DNA from: Paraphoma chrysanthemicola
Lineage: Eukaryota; Ascomycota; Dothideomycetes; Pleosporales; Phaeosphaeriaceae
Reading direction: 5' to 3'
Assembly: GCA_020744225.1 (NCBI GenBank)
Contig: JAGMWG010000008.1
Location: 620,001 to 684,000, forward strand
DNA: 64,000 nt
The notes below the pieces were generated by a model. That model ran no database searches. It saw only the letters and a list, made by a program, of their open reading frames with translations, and was not told the DNA's origin. Below, piece after piece: positions 42,495 to 55,150 of the stretch (the stretch's first letter is position 1; each line of letters opens with the position of its first letter). The translations under genes and the position numbers were made by a program.

Positions 42495-43919
42495 AGTGAG
42501 AAAGGCAGCAGTTGAAGGTTCCTCACATTCTGAGAGTCAGTCTACTGTCGCCGATAATGGTTAAACTTTTTCGCGCGATGACCGTGCACGGGCCACGCGG
42601 AGAAAGGTGGCACCGATGGAAGGAAACGGCCAGCCACACAGAGCCCCGGCAATGCCAGCACGTGGCACGCTCCCACGCCCAGGGTCGCCGGCGACGACGA
42701 ACAGCACGCTTGTTCGCCGCGAAAGGCTTCCTCCTGTAAGGCTTTCGGCGGTCGAGAACATGGACACCCGCGACTGTTCTCCATTTCTCCGCAGCGTCGA
42801 GAAGAATGACTGCTACTTGCTATCGTTTTGCGTAATATTATCCTCCGTATCTGCATCCTGCCTTGGTACCTGTCCCGCGCAATCTTGAAATCCAACAACC
42901 ACCCGCGCGGCGAAAAGAATGTAGTCACTATGCGTCTGGTATCCAAGTTTTCGGAGGTCCACAATGAGCAAATGGTCCGAACTGAAGTCGAGGCTCCATG
43001 CACCCGTGGTGTTTCGAGCTAGCCTGTGTCCATTGCTTTTAAGGCCCCACTCTGCAGGAGACTCATGTAACGGGCCGGGGAACGCTGCACAGCTGCCCGT
43101 TACCGTTGAAACATACTATAGCAGCGACACTATGGTCATGGTTGATGTTCGCCTCAACAGTTGTTTCTTGTCACTATGATGTACCTTGCTGCAGGCGCAA
43201 ATAGCATAGGTACATGCTGCACAGGTCCCCCACTTTGCCTGTATCTGTCACACGAAGTTGCCGTTGCACCCTGATAGTCAAGGCGCTGTCATCGGCGCCG
43301 TTTCAGAGCCTCAGGCAGCAACACCACCAAGTCAGTCGCAGGAGATGGCTGCAAGCGGGTGCCCTCAATTGATCAGTGATCAGCCACAATGACACTGCTA
43401 GTAAGATTTGAGACTTCAGTTCGCCACAATTCACGAATTTGGACATGGGCAGATTTTTAAGTGTGGATGTCATTCCTTAATCATCGACCCCTGCAGGTCG
43501 TATCTCCATACGATGATGCGCCACAATGCCATCGTCTGCCGCTCGTCTCTCGTCAACCCTGGAAACATGAAACGCCGCCTCCTCTTCGGATCGTCATTGA
43601 CAGCCGAACACGGAATACCGAAGAACAAATCCTGTGATGTGATAGAGGCAATGTACTGAAACGATATTTCTGAAGCTGCCTGGGTATTGGATGCAAATCG
43701 AAGCAGAAAAGAAAAAAATGCCAACTTCAATCCAGACGAAATGGTTCTGTGAAGAACGAAAGGTGCCGGGGCTCCGCGGCAAGAGAACGTATAGCAAGAT
43801 TGACGTGTAGATAGGCCGTTGAAGGGTGGTACAAAAGAACGTCGTAGGTTTTCGAAATGATGCAATTAGTGAGTGCCATATAAGGCAAAGGTGTAGGAGA
43901 GGCTGGTCGGCTTCATGGT
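42495..43919. other. Intergenic spacer
   Basis: 1.4 kb between two minus-strand genes: the PRS promoter and the 3' side of the Uds1 gene. Only small frames without recognisable domains. Confidence 0.55.
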
Positions 43920-45716
43920 TCAGCAGGTTTGCTCACACATCTTGCCGATCGCCTTTTCAATGTCGGAGAAGAGATTGAGGACATGACCGTCCGCATAGAT
44001 CTTAATTGACTCTGTCGTCTTGCGATCGGCGGTTCGGTCGGGTCGAGCAGGACTCTGCTCTACCTTGGTAGGGCTGCGTGGCGGCGTTGTTTGTGCAACG
44101 ACATCGCGAGCAGCTGAGGGGTTTAGGACGATGGCAGCAGCAACATGCTCAAGCAACTTTTGGCGAAGGCGCAGGCGTCGATTTTCGGCCTGCTCTAGCT
44201 TCAAAATGAATTCGTCGATGGAAATGTCGAGTTCCGCCAGGGCTTCTTCCTGTTTGAGTAAGGACTCGCGGGAGAAGATGACAGTCTCGCCGCGCCTCAG
44301 GTAGGATATCATTCGGCCGTGCAACTTTTGTCGGCCAGCTCGCAATGACTTGTAGGTCTTACGAAGATAGTCGCAGCGCTCATCAAGGGCTCGCAGTTCC
44401 TGAGGCGGTGTTAGTAGATGTTCACTGGAGGATTGATGAAGTGATCTTACCCTGGACAATGAAGCGACATCGCGCTTATTTAAAACTTCGAAATTGCCTG
44501 CTTGGTCAAAAGCTTGTTTGTGAAGCAGCTTTTTATCTGCATCACTCATGCGCCTGGAAGCTTCGGGTACACGCATACCATGAGGTAGCTGCCATGTGTC
44601 TGGTGTTGCACCTTCGGCGTTGTCTGTCTCTGATACTGTCCGACTTCTTTGTCTCTTGCTGCTCCGTCTCGCTGGTCGTCCGCGGTCCATAATAGAGGAC
44701 TCTGACATGTTTCTATTGTGCGAGGTCGCTTGTGCTGCCATTGGATCTCGCCTCTCAACTCGCGGGGATCCTCGGCTCGATGCTGGCGATACTGCGTAGA
44801 ACGGGTTCGTGAAAGCGGATGGGGGAGTCGGCAGGGGGATAGTAGCGTTGGGAGACCGCCGGTCGACTGCACTCATTGGGGTATTGCCACCCGACGTTAG
44901 GGAGGATGATGTGTAGAGCTGTGTCTTGCTAGCCTTTGAGTTGAGAACAAGGGGTGCAGGCGAGCCTTTTCGCTCGACAGCAGGTGACTTTGGCGGTACT
45001 TGTGGTGGCAAATCGTCTCCAGCAACGTTGGCTGTATCGACCTTCAACAGCGGCTTGGGACTCGCAAGGGGACTGAGGATAGGCGAGAGTGGCTTTCCAG
45101 TGACCTTGGAAGGCTCAACAGAAAAGTTCGGCGTCGGCTGCTGGGTCAAGATAGGTGAAGGTCCAGTAACACAAGATACCATTGCATCACCAAAAGGACC
45201 AGATCTCCAATTTGTACCTGGAGCACTGCACGACCTTTCGTGGCCAAATGCCTCATGTGATAGTTGACGCAGTGGGGGCCTGCCAGGAATTGTAGCTGAG
45301 AGATGTTAGGTGGGTTACGCTGTGCAATATACTTGAAACATACGTGAATCGATGGCCATCTCCTGCACGGTGGTCATGGTGTTTCCAAGTTCTGGTACGC
45401 TGACCTTACGCCGGCGTGCTAATGAGCCAGTGCGTTGCCAAAATGGTAGGCTCTCCGGTAGAACAGCAGTATCGCTGAGAGATGTGGATGAGCGTGCAAC
45501 AGAGAGGGCAGCAAGCTTGTCGAAGGATGAATTCGACTTTGACTGTCCAACGGGGCTTCGTGATGCTGGCCAGAGTTGATAGCGAGAGGCTGTGGGTTGA
45601 GTGAGGTTTGCTAGCGAAGGACTCTTTGCCAGTGGGACATTGGTGGAGGAGGCGTCTCTGGCGACCTGTATATCCTTCAGTGAGCGAGTCCGGCGGGGTA
45701 GTTGGTTGTTACTCAT
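43920..45716 (-). CDS. Up-regulated-during-septation (Uds1) domain protein
   Basis: Exons 45716-45344, 45295-44451 and 44399-43920 give 565 residues on the minus strand, in frame throughout. The N-terminal 300 residues are Ser/Pro rich and disordered (MSNNQLPRRTRSLKDIQVAR). The Uds1 domain (about 340-490) reads LPHGMRVPEASRRMSDADKK, NFEVLNKRDVASLSRELRAL, DERCDYLRKTYKSLRAGRQK and a coiled coil through EFILKLEQAENRRLRLRQKL. Uds1 proteins rise during septation in fission yeast and are thought to act in septum formation or cytokinesis. The second intron (44400-44450) is 51 bp, a multiple of three, without a stop, so retention would insert 17 residues inside the domain. An upstream coding exon cannot be excluded. 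Confidence 0.87.
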
Positions 45717-47493
45717 TTCACTGAGGAGTAATCAGGCACTTACGCTCATCCTGACGGATGTTTCCTGAGTTATATAAACGGAACTCCTGTCGGCGTCAGG
45801 CCTCATGCAATTGGCGATGTGATTCATGGCAGCTGTTTGAGGATGCCGTGGGTCGCCGTCTGGAGTGCAAGGTTATGAGACTCGGAAGGCTGGCATCTCA
45901 AACCTGAGGGCGTTCCCTGCATGAGCGCATCCGGTAGGCTATGGAGCGACTTAAGAGTGGCTCCCCCAAACTGCTATTGATACATGCGAGGACAGGACCC
46001 CCCCTGCTACGGCGGAGTACCAATAACAGCGATGCGTCTAGGCTGTCGGCGGCGCACCCAAGCTTGGATAGAGCAGACCTTGGTGTGAAACGCGAGCCTA
46101 ACCTCCCTTGTCGGACGATTCGTGGGGAACCTATAACGTCACAATTATAGGCCTAGGGTGATCTGCGCATCGTGCAGCACGGCAACACCCTCGCAGCGCA
46201 CCGGCGGCCATGGTTGCGCTGCGCCGGCGCGCTTTTGGTGTGGTAGATCTGCAGCGGAGAGGGCACTCGACGCGAGAGCGGGCGGATACTACTTGAGAGA
46301 ATTGGCAGCTAGCGCGGCCATGCGAGGGCATGCTGCTGGGCACCTGACGCAGCGAGGACAATCATATCGCGCAGGGTGACGAGCTACGAGAGGCGGCCAG
46401 TTTACTATCAGCGTGCCGGAGGTGAGGCACGAAAGCGGCAGGAGCGCCGGTCGCGCCTTCTGAGGAGCTGCTCGAGCACCGCACCGCGACCAGCAGCACG
46501 AGGGGGACGACATCTGGGGCGAACGAAGATCGCAGCCAGTGTGGCAGCGCTGAACCAGATCGAGGCTCGCAGTCGGCTGCTATGCCGCAGTCGCCCGCTC
46601 AGCTGTGGTGCCTCTCGCCATGCATTCTGGCCCTCGCGGTGCAAAAGCAAGCCGCGATGCCGTGCGGGCAGGCGCAGGGCGGGAGGTGGGGAGGCTGAGG
46701 CAGGAACAAGCCAGTTCGAGGCGAACGTTGAGGGAGCTGCGACAGGGATCGCTCCTTCCTCGTGGCAGCGGGGACAAGGGTCGCCGCTACTCAGCGGCCA
46801 CAGCAGCAGCAGGAGCGACCATGGCTGCTGCGAACTTTCTAGACGGTGACGTCTGGGAGTCACTTCGGCGCCCTGACACATTGTGCGCCCGCCACTGCGA
46901 GGGAGAGCAGCACAAACTGCTTCAGACCCGCTCACGTGCCGTCGCTGCCGCGTCCATCGCGATGCAGAGGTGCGATGCAGTCAGTATTTCTTTGCGCACC
47001 GCAAACCTCTCCACCACCGTCATTGCCGCCGCTGCAGCACGCAATGTTGATGTGCGAGTGCCCAAATGCAGGCACCCATGGCTGCCATCGTGCAGCTGCA
47101 CAAGTGCATCTGTACCCCTCACCTTTACTTCACCGTCATTTCAAGCCGACATCCTCTCTACTCGACCCCCCGGGCGCAATTTCCAGCGCGCAGGACATAT
47201 AGGCGAGGGCTTAGCCTTATACCTGTGGGTCGTCGCTTACTGTGTAGAGCCCGACGGGGGTTTTCCCGCGGTGAACATCTCTATCCACACCTAGCTCCAC
47301 CCTCCTGTGAAGGCATCACCTCGTATGCTGTACTGAACCAGCGCCTCGTCACCGTGCTTGCGACTTCACTTCGTTTTCCGGGACAACGGAGGCTGGCACC
47401 GTCTCCCGACCTCGCTGGACCTCCTTAGGAATCAAGACTCGCCAAGCTTCTCAGGGTGTTCGCTTCCGTTCTCACTGTGACCTTGCCGGCACC

Positions 47494-47817
47494 ATGTGCG
47501 CCCCGTCAATCACCATCACATCGAACGGCACGCTGACTTGCGTCTGCAACCAGCTGCAGTCGACAGCGGGTGTATCCTCGAGCCCGTCCATACGCCTTCC
47601 GCCTGCGATAGCGGTCCGCGTTGCATCGTCCATTGACTGCTCCCAGAAAGCATTACCGTCGTCTTATTTTACGGTAGTCCATGCGTTTCACGCTGACATG
47701 CCCGTCCGAGCTGTCGCTTGCACGTGGATCGTCCAAGCGAACTCATCCACACATCGAAACGTTATGCACACATCTTTTCGCCTAGACCCACTTTCTTTCC
47801 ACGCCGAACTCCGCTAG
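47494..47817 (+). CDS. Doubtful 107-codon ORF after a leader-like tract
   Basis: The frame starts MCAPSITITSNGTLTC directly after a pyrimidine-rich stretch with a good start context (gcaccATG). It is Ser/Val/Ala rich with no known domain, and no second exon was found. It may be the start of a spliced gene, a peptide on a long non-coding RNA, or chance. Confidence 0.15.
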   Translation: MCAPSITITSNGTLTCVCNQLQSTAGVSSSPSIRLPPAIAVRVASSIDCSQKALPSSYFTVVHAFHADMPVRAVACTWIVQANSSTHRNVMHTSFRLDPLSFHAELR

Positions 47818-50689
47818 AACCGTTTATTCGCAATCACGCGCAAATAACGCTCTTGAGCTGCCATCTCTCGGTCACTTTGCGCTTGCGGCTTGCCGTTCCG
47901 CAAGATGCGAGTCGCGTTGCGAAATCACGCCAAGACATGCAGTGATGAACAGCTCTTGCAGGGAGTTGCTGCGCGAGTTGCCACCAAAATAATTGACAGA
48001 GTCAGAATCGTTCGACTTACTCCACATGTGGCTACTGCTTTTCCTGTTCCTTAGCGCAATGGTTCCGCGTGCGCAACGACTCGCAGCACGAAGCCTCGCC
48101 CGGTCCACATTCCCCTAATCAAGAGATTTTGGCTTGCCATGACGGCGTTCATCGACCATTTCGAGCGGAACCTGCATATAGTCACATTGTTTAGGATGGC
48201 CGGCAGCGACTCGAGTACGCCACGCACTGACTGATAGGCGTTTGTTTTTACACACTTTGGTACACGGCCGTTGTTAACAGTACTGGTTATATTGACATAG
48301 AGAATGCTCCTTGTGGCTGCATAGGGGACCTTGCCACTCAAAGAAGCTCGTATATGTCTTATCACAATCTCCTGTGGATCACCGCGAGTGTGTCATGGTC
48401 CTGAATGATTTCAGAAGCCTGTCCTTGTCTGGCTCATTCGCCATGCGTTCGCCGGCCCCGCCTCATGATCTCCAGGAGGATTTCCTCGGCTGTTTTTGTC
48501 CGCGATGATCCCGTGGGTGCGTATGAGAGGAAAGTCTTGCGCGTTTTTATCGAAACTCAGTTTCTCGGGATGAACGGCAGCGTGCCGAAACGGCACTGAT
48601 GATAGTGCCTACACTACTGCGATGGCCAGCTGTAGCCGCGACAGACCGGCTGGTCAGCGCGCAGTCATACTGATGAAGTACATTATACAGGAAAGGTCGC
48701 TTATTTCAAAAACTCTGCACGGTGGCCTGAATCGTGGTCATCAACGCAACCGCAACAAGCGGTTCTCACGGCAATGCGAAGGTATGTTCCGTTTGAATGA
48801 GTGATAATTCATGAGCGATATTGAAACTATTTGCGTGGGGTAATGTATCGGTCTCGCACACATTGCCGCCTGATCTTTGGGCAGCATTCTTCACATTGTC
48901 GCCCGTATCCACATTAAGCAACTTTATTACTCACAATAGCTCCGGGGTGGAATCAAAGGTCAGTGGACTGCTCTGTAACTGTAGCATTCCATCTTCTTGC
49001 AACGTTGGCGAAAGATATTGCCACGGATATCAACCAGGTAATCGGAGGCTCGACCCAGGACATGTTGAGGATCTTGATTTCGTCAGACAACACTACCAGT
49101 GTCACCGACCATACATGTCTACTAACGTCAACTTCGTCTTTCTTCAGATGTCCCACCTCACGCATGGTTTAGCACTGCAACGTGCGCAAGGCTCATTACA
49201 GCCTACCCACCGTCTTTCTCCTCTTGCGAGGTTCTGGCTGGCCTTGCAGATCACACAAAACTCTACAGCGTGTTAAATCGCGCTGCACAAGACGACGTGG
49301 GTAACCCTTGGTTCATGTTGCAGACTCCGCAGCTGGCCGCCAAACGGGAGCTTGTCAAAATTGTCGCGAGTGCCAGACCATTCATGAAGAGGAGGCGTTG
49401 TCTTGCTGGCTGCGCCTTCGGCAGTTGAGAGACCGAGGAAGCCATGTGTCTTGTTGTTAGAGAGCTTACCATGGTCGAGGTCCAGATCAGTCCACGACAA
49501 GCATTGTAACATGTCCTTGACTCTATATCGAATTTCTCAGCCAATCACCGCCCGCGGATCTTCACCCTTTGGTACAGGTAAAGTAAATCATACTGGTGCT
49601 CCTAATCCTCCAGGTTTGTCTTGAGAATTTCGCTAATCGTGCGATAGGCAGGGGAAAATGATGCAGCATACCCCAAATCTTAGTACAGCACGTCAACGAA
49701 GGAAGGAGCAATCTTCAGCCTGAATGAATGATATAATTCCAAACATGCGAGATAAAGCAGTCGACGTTGCGCGATCTTTTCGAGGACCTGTGGTTGACTG
49801 CCATGTGGTTGTGGAGTTTCAGCGGCGCCGCATGTAAATCGCCCGACCAAAGAAAGCACACCCAGGAACTCAAAATACAATTCAACCACAAATTCCCGAT
49901 TTGTTACCACAGTTTCGCTGAACTTTCGCGTGGTTCATATTACAAGCCAGGGATGTTAAGAACACTCATCACACCCGCTAACCTTGCACGTATAGGACCG
50001 TGTTTTCATCATAGACCCAAACCACACTGCACGACAAGCAATACACACAAGGCTCACGAAACCCTTTTGAGCCTACCCCCAGCTTGTTCTCTATCCCAGT
50101 TCCAGTATGCCAAGCACGGAATTGTCTCCTCCCGACTAGCTATCCCTCCTCATTATGCATCGGCTATTTGGAACTTTTGCGGAGAAAGCCAGCAATTATC
50201 AGGTCGCAACTATTACATGATGCGCTGCGAGACAAACAACGACCAGGTGATGGGTCGTCAGATCGATGCTCACGGACTCCCGCAGCCTCCCGTTTGTGCG
50301 ACGTAGTACCACTGCGGTAATATCTGGGGAAATGCCTGCTCGGTAGTTGGGCGGCGCGTGCGTTGCGTTACACACTTGACGACCTGTGTACGCAGCACAC
50401 CTCTGATGGCATCACACTCCGGATTCTTCGCGGATCGTGTGATCCATTTCCACAGGTGAACAACCTTGAAGATCAGCAGATAGACGGCTGTCTCGATCCG
50501 ACACGGCGCATTCTTTTGGGATACTGCAGTACAACAAATCGAGCACGGCACCAAAAGGTCAAGCCACCAGCATCCTTCGCCCAAGTCCGCATCCAAAATG
50601 TATTGTCTATGACTACATGAGATCACAATAACAAAACCTGGCTCAGCGCATTGCATTCCTGCACGCCCCTTCACCGCCCTTTCACTTCC

Positions 50690-50710
50690 ACTTCCACCAC
50701 CACCACCACC
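50690..50710. repeat. CCA trinucleotide repeat
   Basis: Run of cca/ttcca units in non-genic sequence. Confidence 0.7.
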
Positions 50711-51572
50711 GGTCCAATCCTCTTACATCCCCACCATCTGCACATCGCTCGCTACACTAAACAGCGCGAAACGCCACAGGGCTGTGGCTAGCATGGTACC
50801 TCGATGCTGCACACTAGGCTAGACCCGGCGCCACAACCCCACAAGATCGACAAGTGCGCAGTTATAACGAGAGTATTATAGAGGGTATAGTCGATGTCTT
50901 AAGGCGCCACGGGAACCACACGTTTGGTTGAGCTTGTGGATGATGGGGAAATGTGGTGTTGAGGGGGACGGGTGGTGGGACGTGCGAGTGTAGTGTACGA
51001 GTGGTTTGAGCGAGGGGCTTCAACCGGGTCGGGTGGGCGGACGGCGCGGGCGGGATACATGGCACAATGTCTTTTCTTGAAGTACGCACAAGACGCAAAA
51101 CTATTCTCGACAGTAGTAGTAATAGTAGTGACGCGCATTGCAATTCTTTCTCACCTGTCTTACGAAATTTCCCGCGATCGCCATCACACACGCCATCTTC
51201 GTATCTGTCAAACCACAAAAAGCATAGAGTAGAGATCCGATCTATTTCTGGGCAACGTCAGACTACTGTCAGACAATCTGTCACTTTACCAACTTGGCAT
51301 GCTAGTCTTCGCACTTGGCCACGCCCAGCTAATTTTACAAACTTCTGTTCTTCCCGGCTCGCACTTGGTCCCGCATACACCCGCGGCAAAGAGTGAGTTT
51401 ATCAAGCCACACGCTCGCTCGATACACACTACCAAAGCCGGCAGGCTTTCGGCAATCAAGCTTGCTTCCCGCATGCATCCCACCAAGTCTACACAGTAGT
51501 CCTGCACAGCCAATCCGCCGCCAAGGCTCCATCAAGTGGCCCCCTTCAATCCTAATCTGTACCAGCCCTCAT

Positions 51573-53143
51573 CTATCGTAGCTCGACGCCCAGCCTGTCA
51601 ACCAACAAACTTCGCAGGCGTTCATGCAGCGCATTCGTCTCGTCATTGGTTAGCGTGCGCTCCAGACTCCTGTAGTTGATGCGGTAGCACAGCGACTTTC
51701 TGCCTGTTTTGGGATGCACGAATTCGTCCGTCAGGCGTACATCCTCGACTAGATCGCCGCAGACCTCGCGCGCGATTTCCATTACGTCGTTTTCGTGGAA
51801 ACTAGTAGCGATTGGTGCAGGTGCAGCTGGAGGAATCAGGTCATGGTGATGTGGTTGTTCTCGTGACTCGGTTGCGATTTCTGGGTTAGATGCGGAGGCA
51901 AGCTCGTCGGCACCACGTGTGGTGGGAGTTCCTGACGATCCTGCCAGCGGCGGTGCCTCGCGTGCTTCAGCATTTTCGATTACGGGCTCGCGAGTAGATA
52001 GAGTTTGGGTTTGTGCTGCAGGCTCGCTGTTCGGGATTGGTGGTGCTGCACGCAGGGCAGCCGGTGGGTGAATAGCAGACGCGCCACCAGCCGCGCTAGA
52101 GCTGCTGCGCAGCCAGAAGCTCACGTCTTTGAAGCACGCTGGGTACTTGCTGAAGGGCACGAAACGCCTGATAGGCGCCGCTTCGCTAAATTGCGAGAGG
52201 AAGCGTGCATCTTGAGACCAGAATAGCCGAATGTCGGGAATCCCGTATAGCAGCATCGCGATACGCTCAAGTCCGATGCCAAAGGCCCAGCCGATTCGGT
52301 TCGGTACGGTTGCGTTGTCCAGAATCGGCTGCGAGACGACACCGCAGCCAAGGACCTCGAGCCAGTCGCCTTGCCAGAACACTTCGAGCTCCCAGCTAGG
52401 TGAGGTAAAAGGGAAGTACGCCTCTACCCACCGGACCTTTAGGGGCTCATCGGGAGCTGCGGTATCGGTTGCGCTTTTTGCTGCATTGAAAATAGTAACG
52501 ACCATGTCCTCTAGGCTGCGTTTCAAATGTGCTGCAATAGCTTCGGCTTCCTCCGGCGCATGTCTGGACTGAAGTGGGTTGCGCTCAATGTGGAACGGCG
52601 GGTTTGGATCTTCGACAGCGATATCGTGTTTTGGAAGCTTTGAAACATCTTCCCATATCACCTGAGCGACTGCCTTACCAGATCTTCCTGCTTGATGTCG
52701 ATCCCATGTTCTTGCGCCCTCCATTTGATGGAAAACAGGGTAGTGGCTTCGATCGATTGCATCTCTTCGGTAGACATCCGCACTGATGAGATAGCCTTCG
52801 CTTTCATTGTTGCGGAATGTATCAGCCTGATGTGCTGAAGTGTGTGTGCGTAGCACGGTGTCTTTATTTAGGTAGTATGTATCAGTTCGACTTCGTCCAA
52901 CATGATCTACAGGGAAACCAAGCGAGTCGAAGTTCTGTCCGGTGGTAACGATCGGGAAAAGTTCGTTGTGGGTCTTGTAGCCTGGGAACCGAGACTCAAT
53001 GAGCTTCCGGGTGATGGTCAATGGATGATTTGGTTGTAGATGAAGTCGTCTCGGTACGGCATCTAGAATGGTCGAAGGCGTATTCATCCATTCGTCAGTC
53101 TTGTAGGTTCTTCCTTCGACTGTGATCTCTTTTGGTGCGGAGC
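51573..53143 (-). CDS. MSF1: Mitochondrial phenylalanyl-tRNA synthetase
   Basis: The main exon 53143-51573 starts at a cag acceptor and reads SAPKEITVEGRTYKTDEWMN. The first coding exon, with the start and presequence, could not be fixed; no ATG upstream joins in phase with a good donor. The enzyme charges mitochondrial tRNA-Phe in the matrix as a monomer. Visible class II motifs are HTSAHQADTFRN, PVFHQMEGARTWDRHQ (motif 2) and GWAFGIGLERIAMLLYG (motif 3), then SKYPACFKDVSFWL, which opens the FDX-ACB anticodon-binding domain. That domain is broken by roughly 95-100 low-complexity residues (Ala/Pro/Ser/Glu) before it resumes at FHENDVMEIAREVCGDLVED and DEFVHPKTGRKSLCYRINY. The gene is divergent from DIC1. 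Confidence 0.92.
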
Positions 53144-53715
53144 CTGACTACTCTTAGAAATGCACTTGTGAATGACCGTCTCATGCTCTGATCATGGTGA
53201 GAACAGTCTTGGCAAGCTGTTGTAGAGGCATAATATATCCTAGGTGTATCCCATCCACTATTGCAGTCGGCAACATTGCTCTCTATCGCGCATTGTCCAC
53301 AACGGGAACGAGGGAGCGTGGATCACATGACAGCCCACGTACCAGAAGAATTGTTTCTCACCGTGTGCAGCCACGGCCAGGGCGACAAAGATGACCGCGG
53401 TATCCGCAATGAAGCATGTCGACTCAGCTGACGGCACACCGCGCCTGGTGATGCAGGTATTCGCATATCTTGATGGTTGCTCTCCGCCCAATTCGTCGCG
53501 TCAACACAAACTGCATCCACACGCGAAGGACGCCAAGCCTGCGCTCCGTGCTTATAGCCGAACTGGCGTTTTTGCCCGATGACGTCCGTTCACCTCGGAC
53601 GCGATTCTCGGTCGCATAACTACCACCGGACTGCAGTCTCCACTCCACAACAGCTCTTCTTTCAGGTGGCAGCTTTCCCTGTTGACTACATGCAGCAGCA
53701 GCATTCACAATCATT
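53144..53715. other. Divergent promoter region MSF1 / DIC1
   Basis: 570 bp that must contain both promoters and probably the missing first exon of the PheRS gene. No other gene was seen. Confidence 0.55.
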
Positions 53716-54788
53716 ATGGCGGCTCTCACTAAGAAGGTGAGCGCTCCGGAGCTGCAAAAGAGCAACGATGTAAAGAGCTCTACGGTGAGCTACCCATTTT
53801 GGTTTGGAGGGAGCGCGAGTTGTTTTGCGACTTTTTTTACGCATCCTTTGGATCTTGGTGAGTTTCCCAAATTTTCAGGAGGGAATTGGGCTAATCCTGC
53901 GCAGTCAAGGTATTATTATAATTTGCGATCCGATCGTTCTCCCAGACTCACGAATCCAGGTCCGGTTACAAACACAAGCCACCGGCGCCGCAAGATTGAA
54001 CATGCTACAAATGTTTGGCCATGTCGCAAAGACAGACGGAGTCATGGCCCTATACCGCGGCGTGCGTCTCCTCGCGACCTGACCTAATCTGCAACAACAC
54101 CTAATGTAAACCCCAGCTATCCGCCGCGCAACTACGCCAGGCGACCTACAGCATGACCCGTTTCGGTGTCTACGAAGCTCTCAAGGAACGTCTCACCACC
54201 CCCGAAAGCAAACCTTCCTTCCTCACCCTCGTCGGCATGGCTTCAATATCAGGCTTGCTCGGCGGCATCGCCGGCAACCCTGGCGACATCCTGAACGTGC
54301 GCATGCAAAACGACGCCGCCCTCCCGCGCGAACAACGGCGAAACTACAAACACGCTATTGACGGTGTATTCCGCATGGCGCGCGAAGAAGGCATCGGTAG
54401 TCTCTGGAAAGGCGTATGGCCCAATTCCTCACGAGCCGTCCTAATGACTGTCGGCCAACTAGCAACATACGATGGCTTCAAGCGCACGCTATTGGAATAC
54501 ACACCGCTCAAAGACGGCCTATCAACACATTTCACAGCCTCGTTTCTCGCAGGCTTCGTCGCAACAACAATATGCTCGCCCGTCGACGTGATCAAAACTC
54601 GCGTCATGAGCTCACAAGAACACCACAATATCATCAAGCTCGTTACGGATATTACGAAGACTGAAGGCGTGCGCTGGATGTTCAAGGGCTGGGTCCCGAG
54701 TTTTATTCGTGTGGGGCCGCATACGGTACTCACGTTTTTGTTTTTGGAGCAGCATAAGAAGATATATCGGCAATTGAAAGGCGAGTGA
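53716..54788 (+). CDS. DIC1: Mitochondrial dicarboxylate carrier
   Basis: Four exons, 53716-53857, 53905-53909 (5 nt), 53960-54061 and 54117-54788, give 306 residues, the normal carrier length. It exchanges malate or succinate for phosphate across the inner mitochondrial membrane. Three carrier repeats are visible, with signatures HPLDLVKVRLQTQ, NPGDILNVRMQND and CSPVDVIKTRVM. GLSAAQLRQATYSMTRFGVY and the NVRMQND element point to Dic1 rather than other carriers. The 5-nt microexon (tcaag) supplies the Val-Lys of the first signature; without it that motif and the frame are lost. Both introns around it are short (47 and 50 bp) and GT-AG, with a ctaat branch in the first. Confidence 0.94.
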
Positions 54789-55150
54789 GCGGACCTGATT
54801 CGTAGATGGTAGTCAGAGAGCTGAAGAGCGTAGTCTCTGGTCGCTTTGGTGATGTTTAGCAAGGGAGTTGCTTTTGTTGCATGTTACCTTGCATTTGCAG
54901 GCGTTCTTACCATGGCAATATGGCACTTATTCAAGATCTAGTAGATGTAGAGCTACAATCAAGAGACAGCAATGTCTATCGAAGCAAATCAGCGCCATGC
55001 TCGTATACCTCCAAACAGTAGCACTAAGAAAGTCAAAGTGATTTGTTCGTAATTAATCCTCATTGGTGGAGTGTTCTCGCGAGCATCACTACACATCTTG
55101 TCTCATGAGAAGCTAAAGCCGTCTACATTTTGTTCAAAGAATACCTACCG
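54789..55150. other. Convergent intergenic spacer
   Basis: 360 bp between the ends of DIC1 (+) and the AMA1-like gene (-). No gene was seen. Confidence 0.6.

Larger units (their letters stand above)
45717..51572. other. Gene-poor region, 5.9 kb
   Basis: The longest stretch without a supported gene. It includes a GC-rich block at about 46150-46950 with several overlapping but featureless frames, and a C/T-rich stretch at 47100-47490 that resembles a promoter and leader and precedes a 107-codon frame at 47494-47817. A CCA repeat lies at about 50690-50710. Intron-like GT-AG intervals occur (for example near 49578-49614), but no exon chain gives a recognisable protein. Confidence 0.5.

Noticed and set aside
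46605..47294. 229-codon plus ORF in the GC-rich block
   Set aside because: Arg/Ala-rich with no motif, and several other frames there are also open, as expected for GC-rich non-coding DNA.
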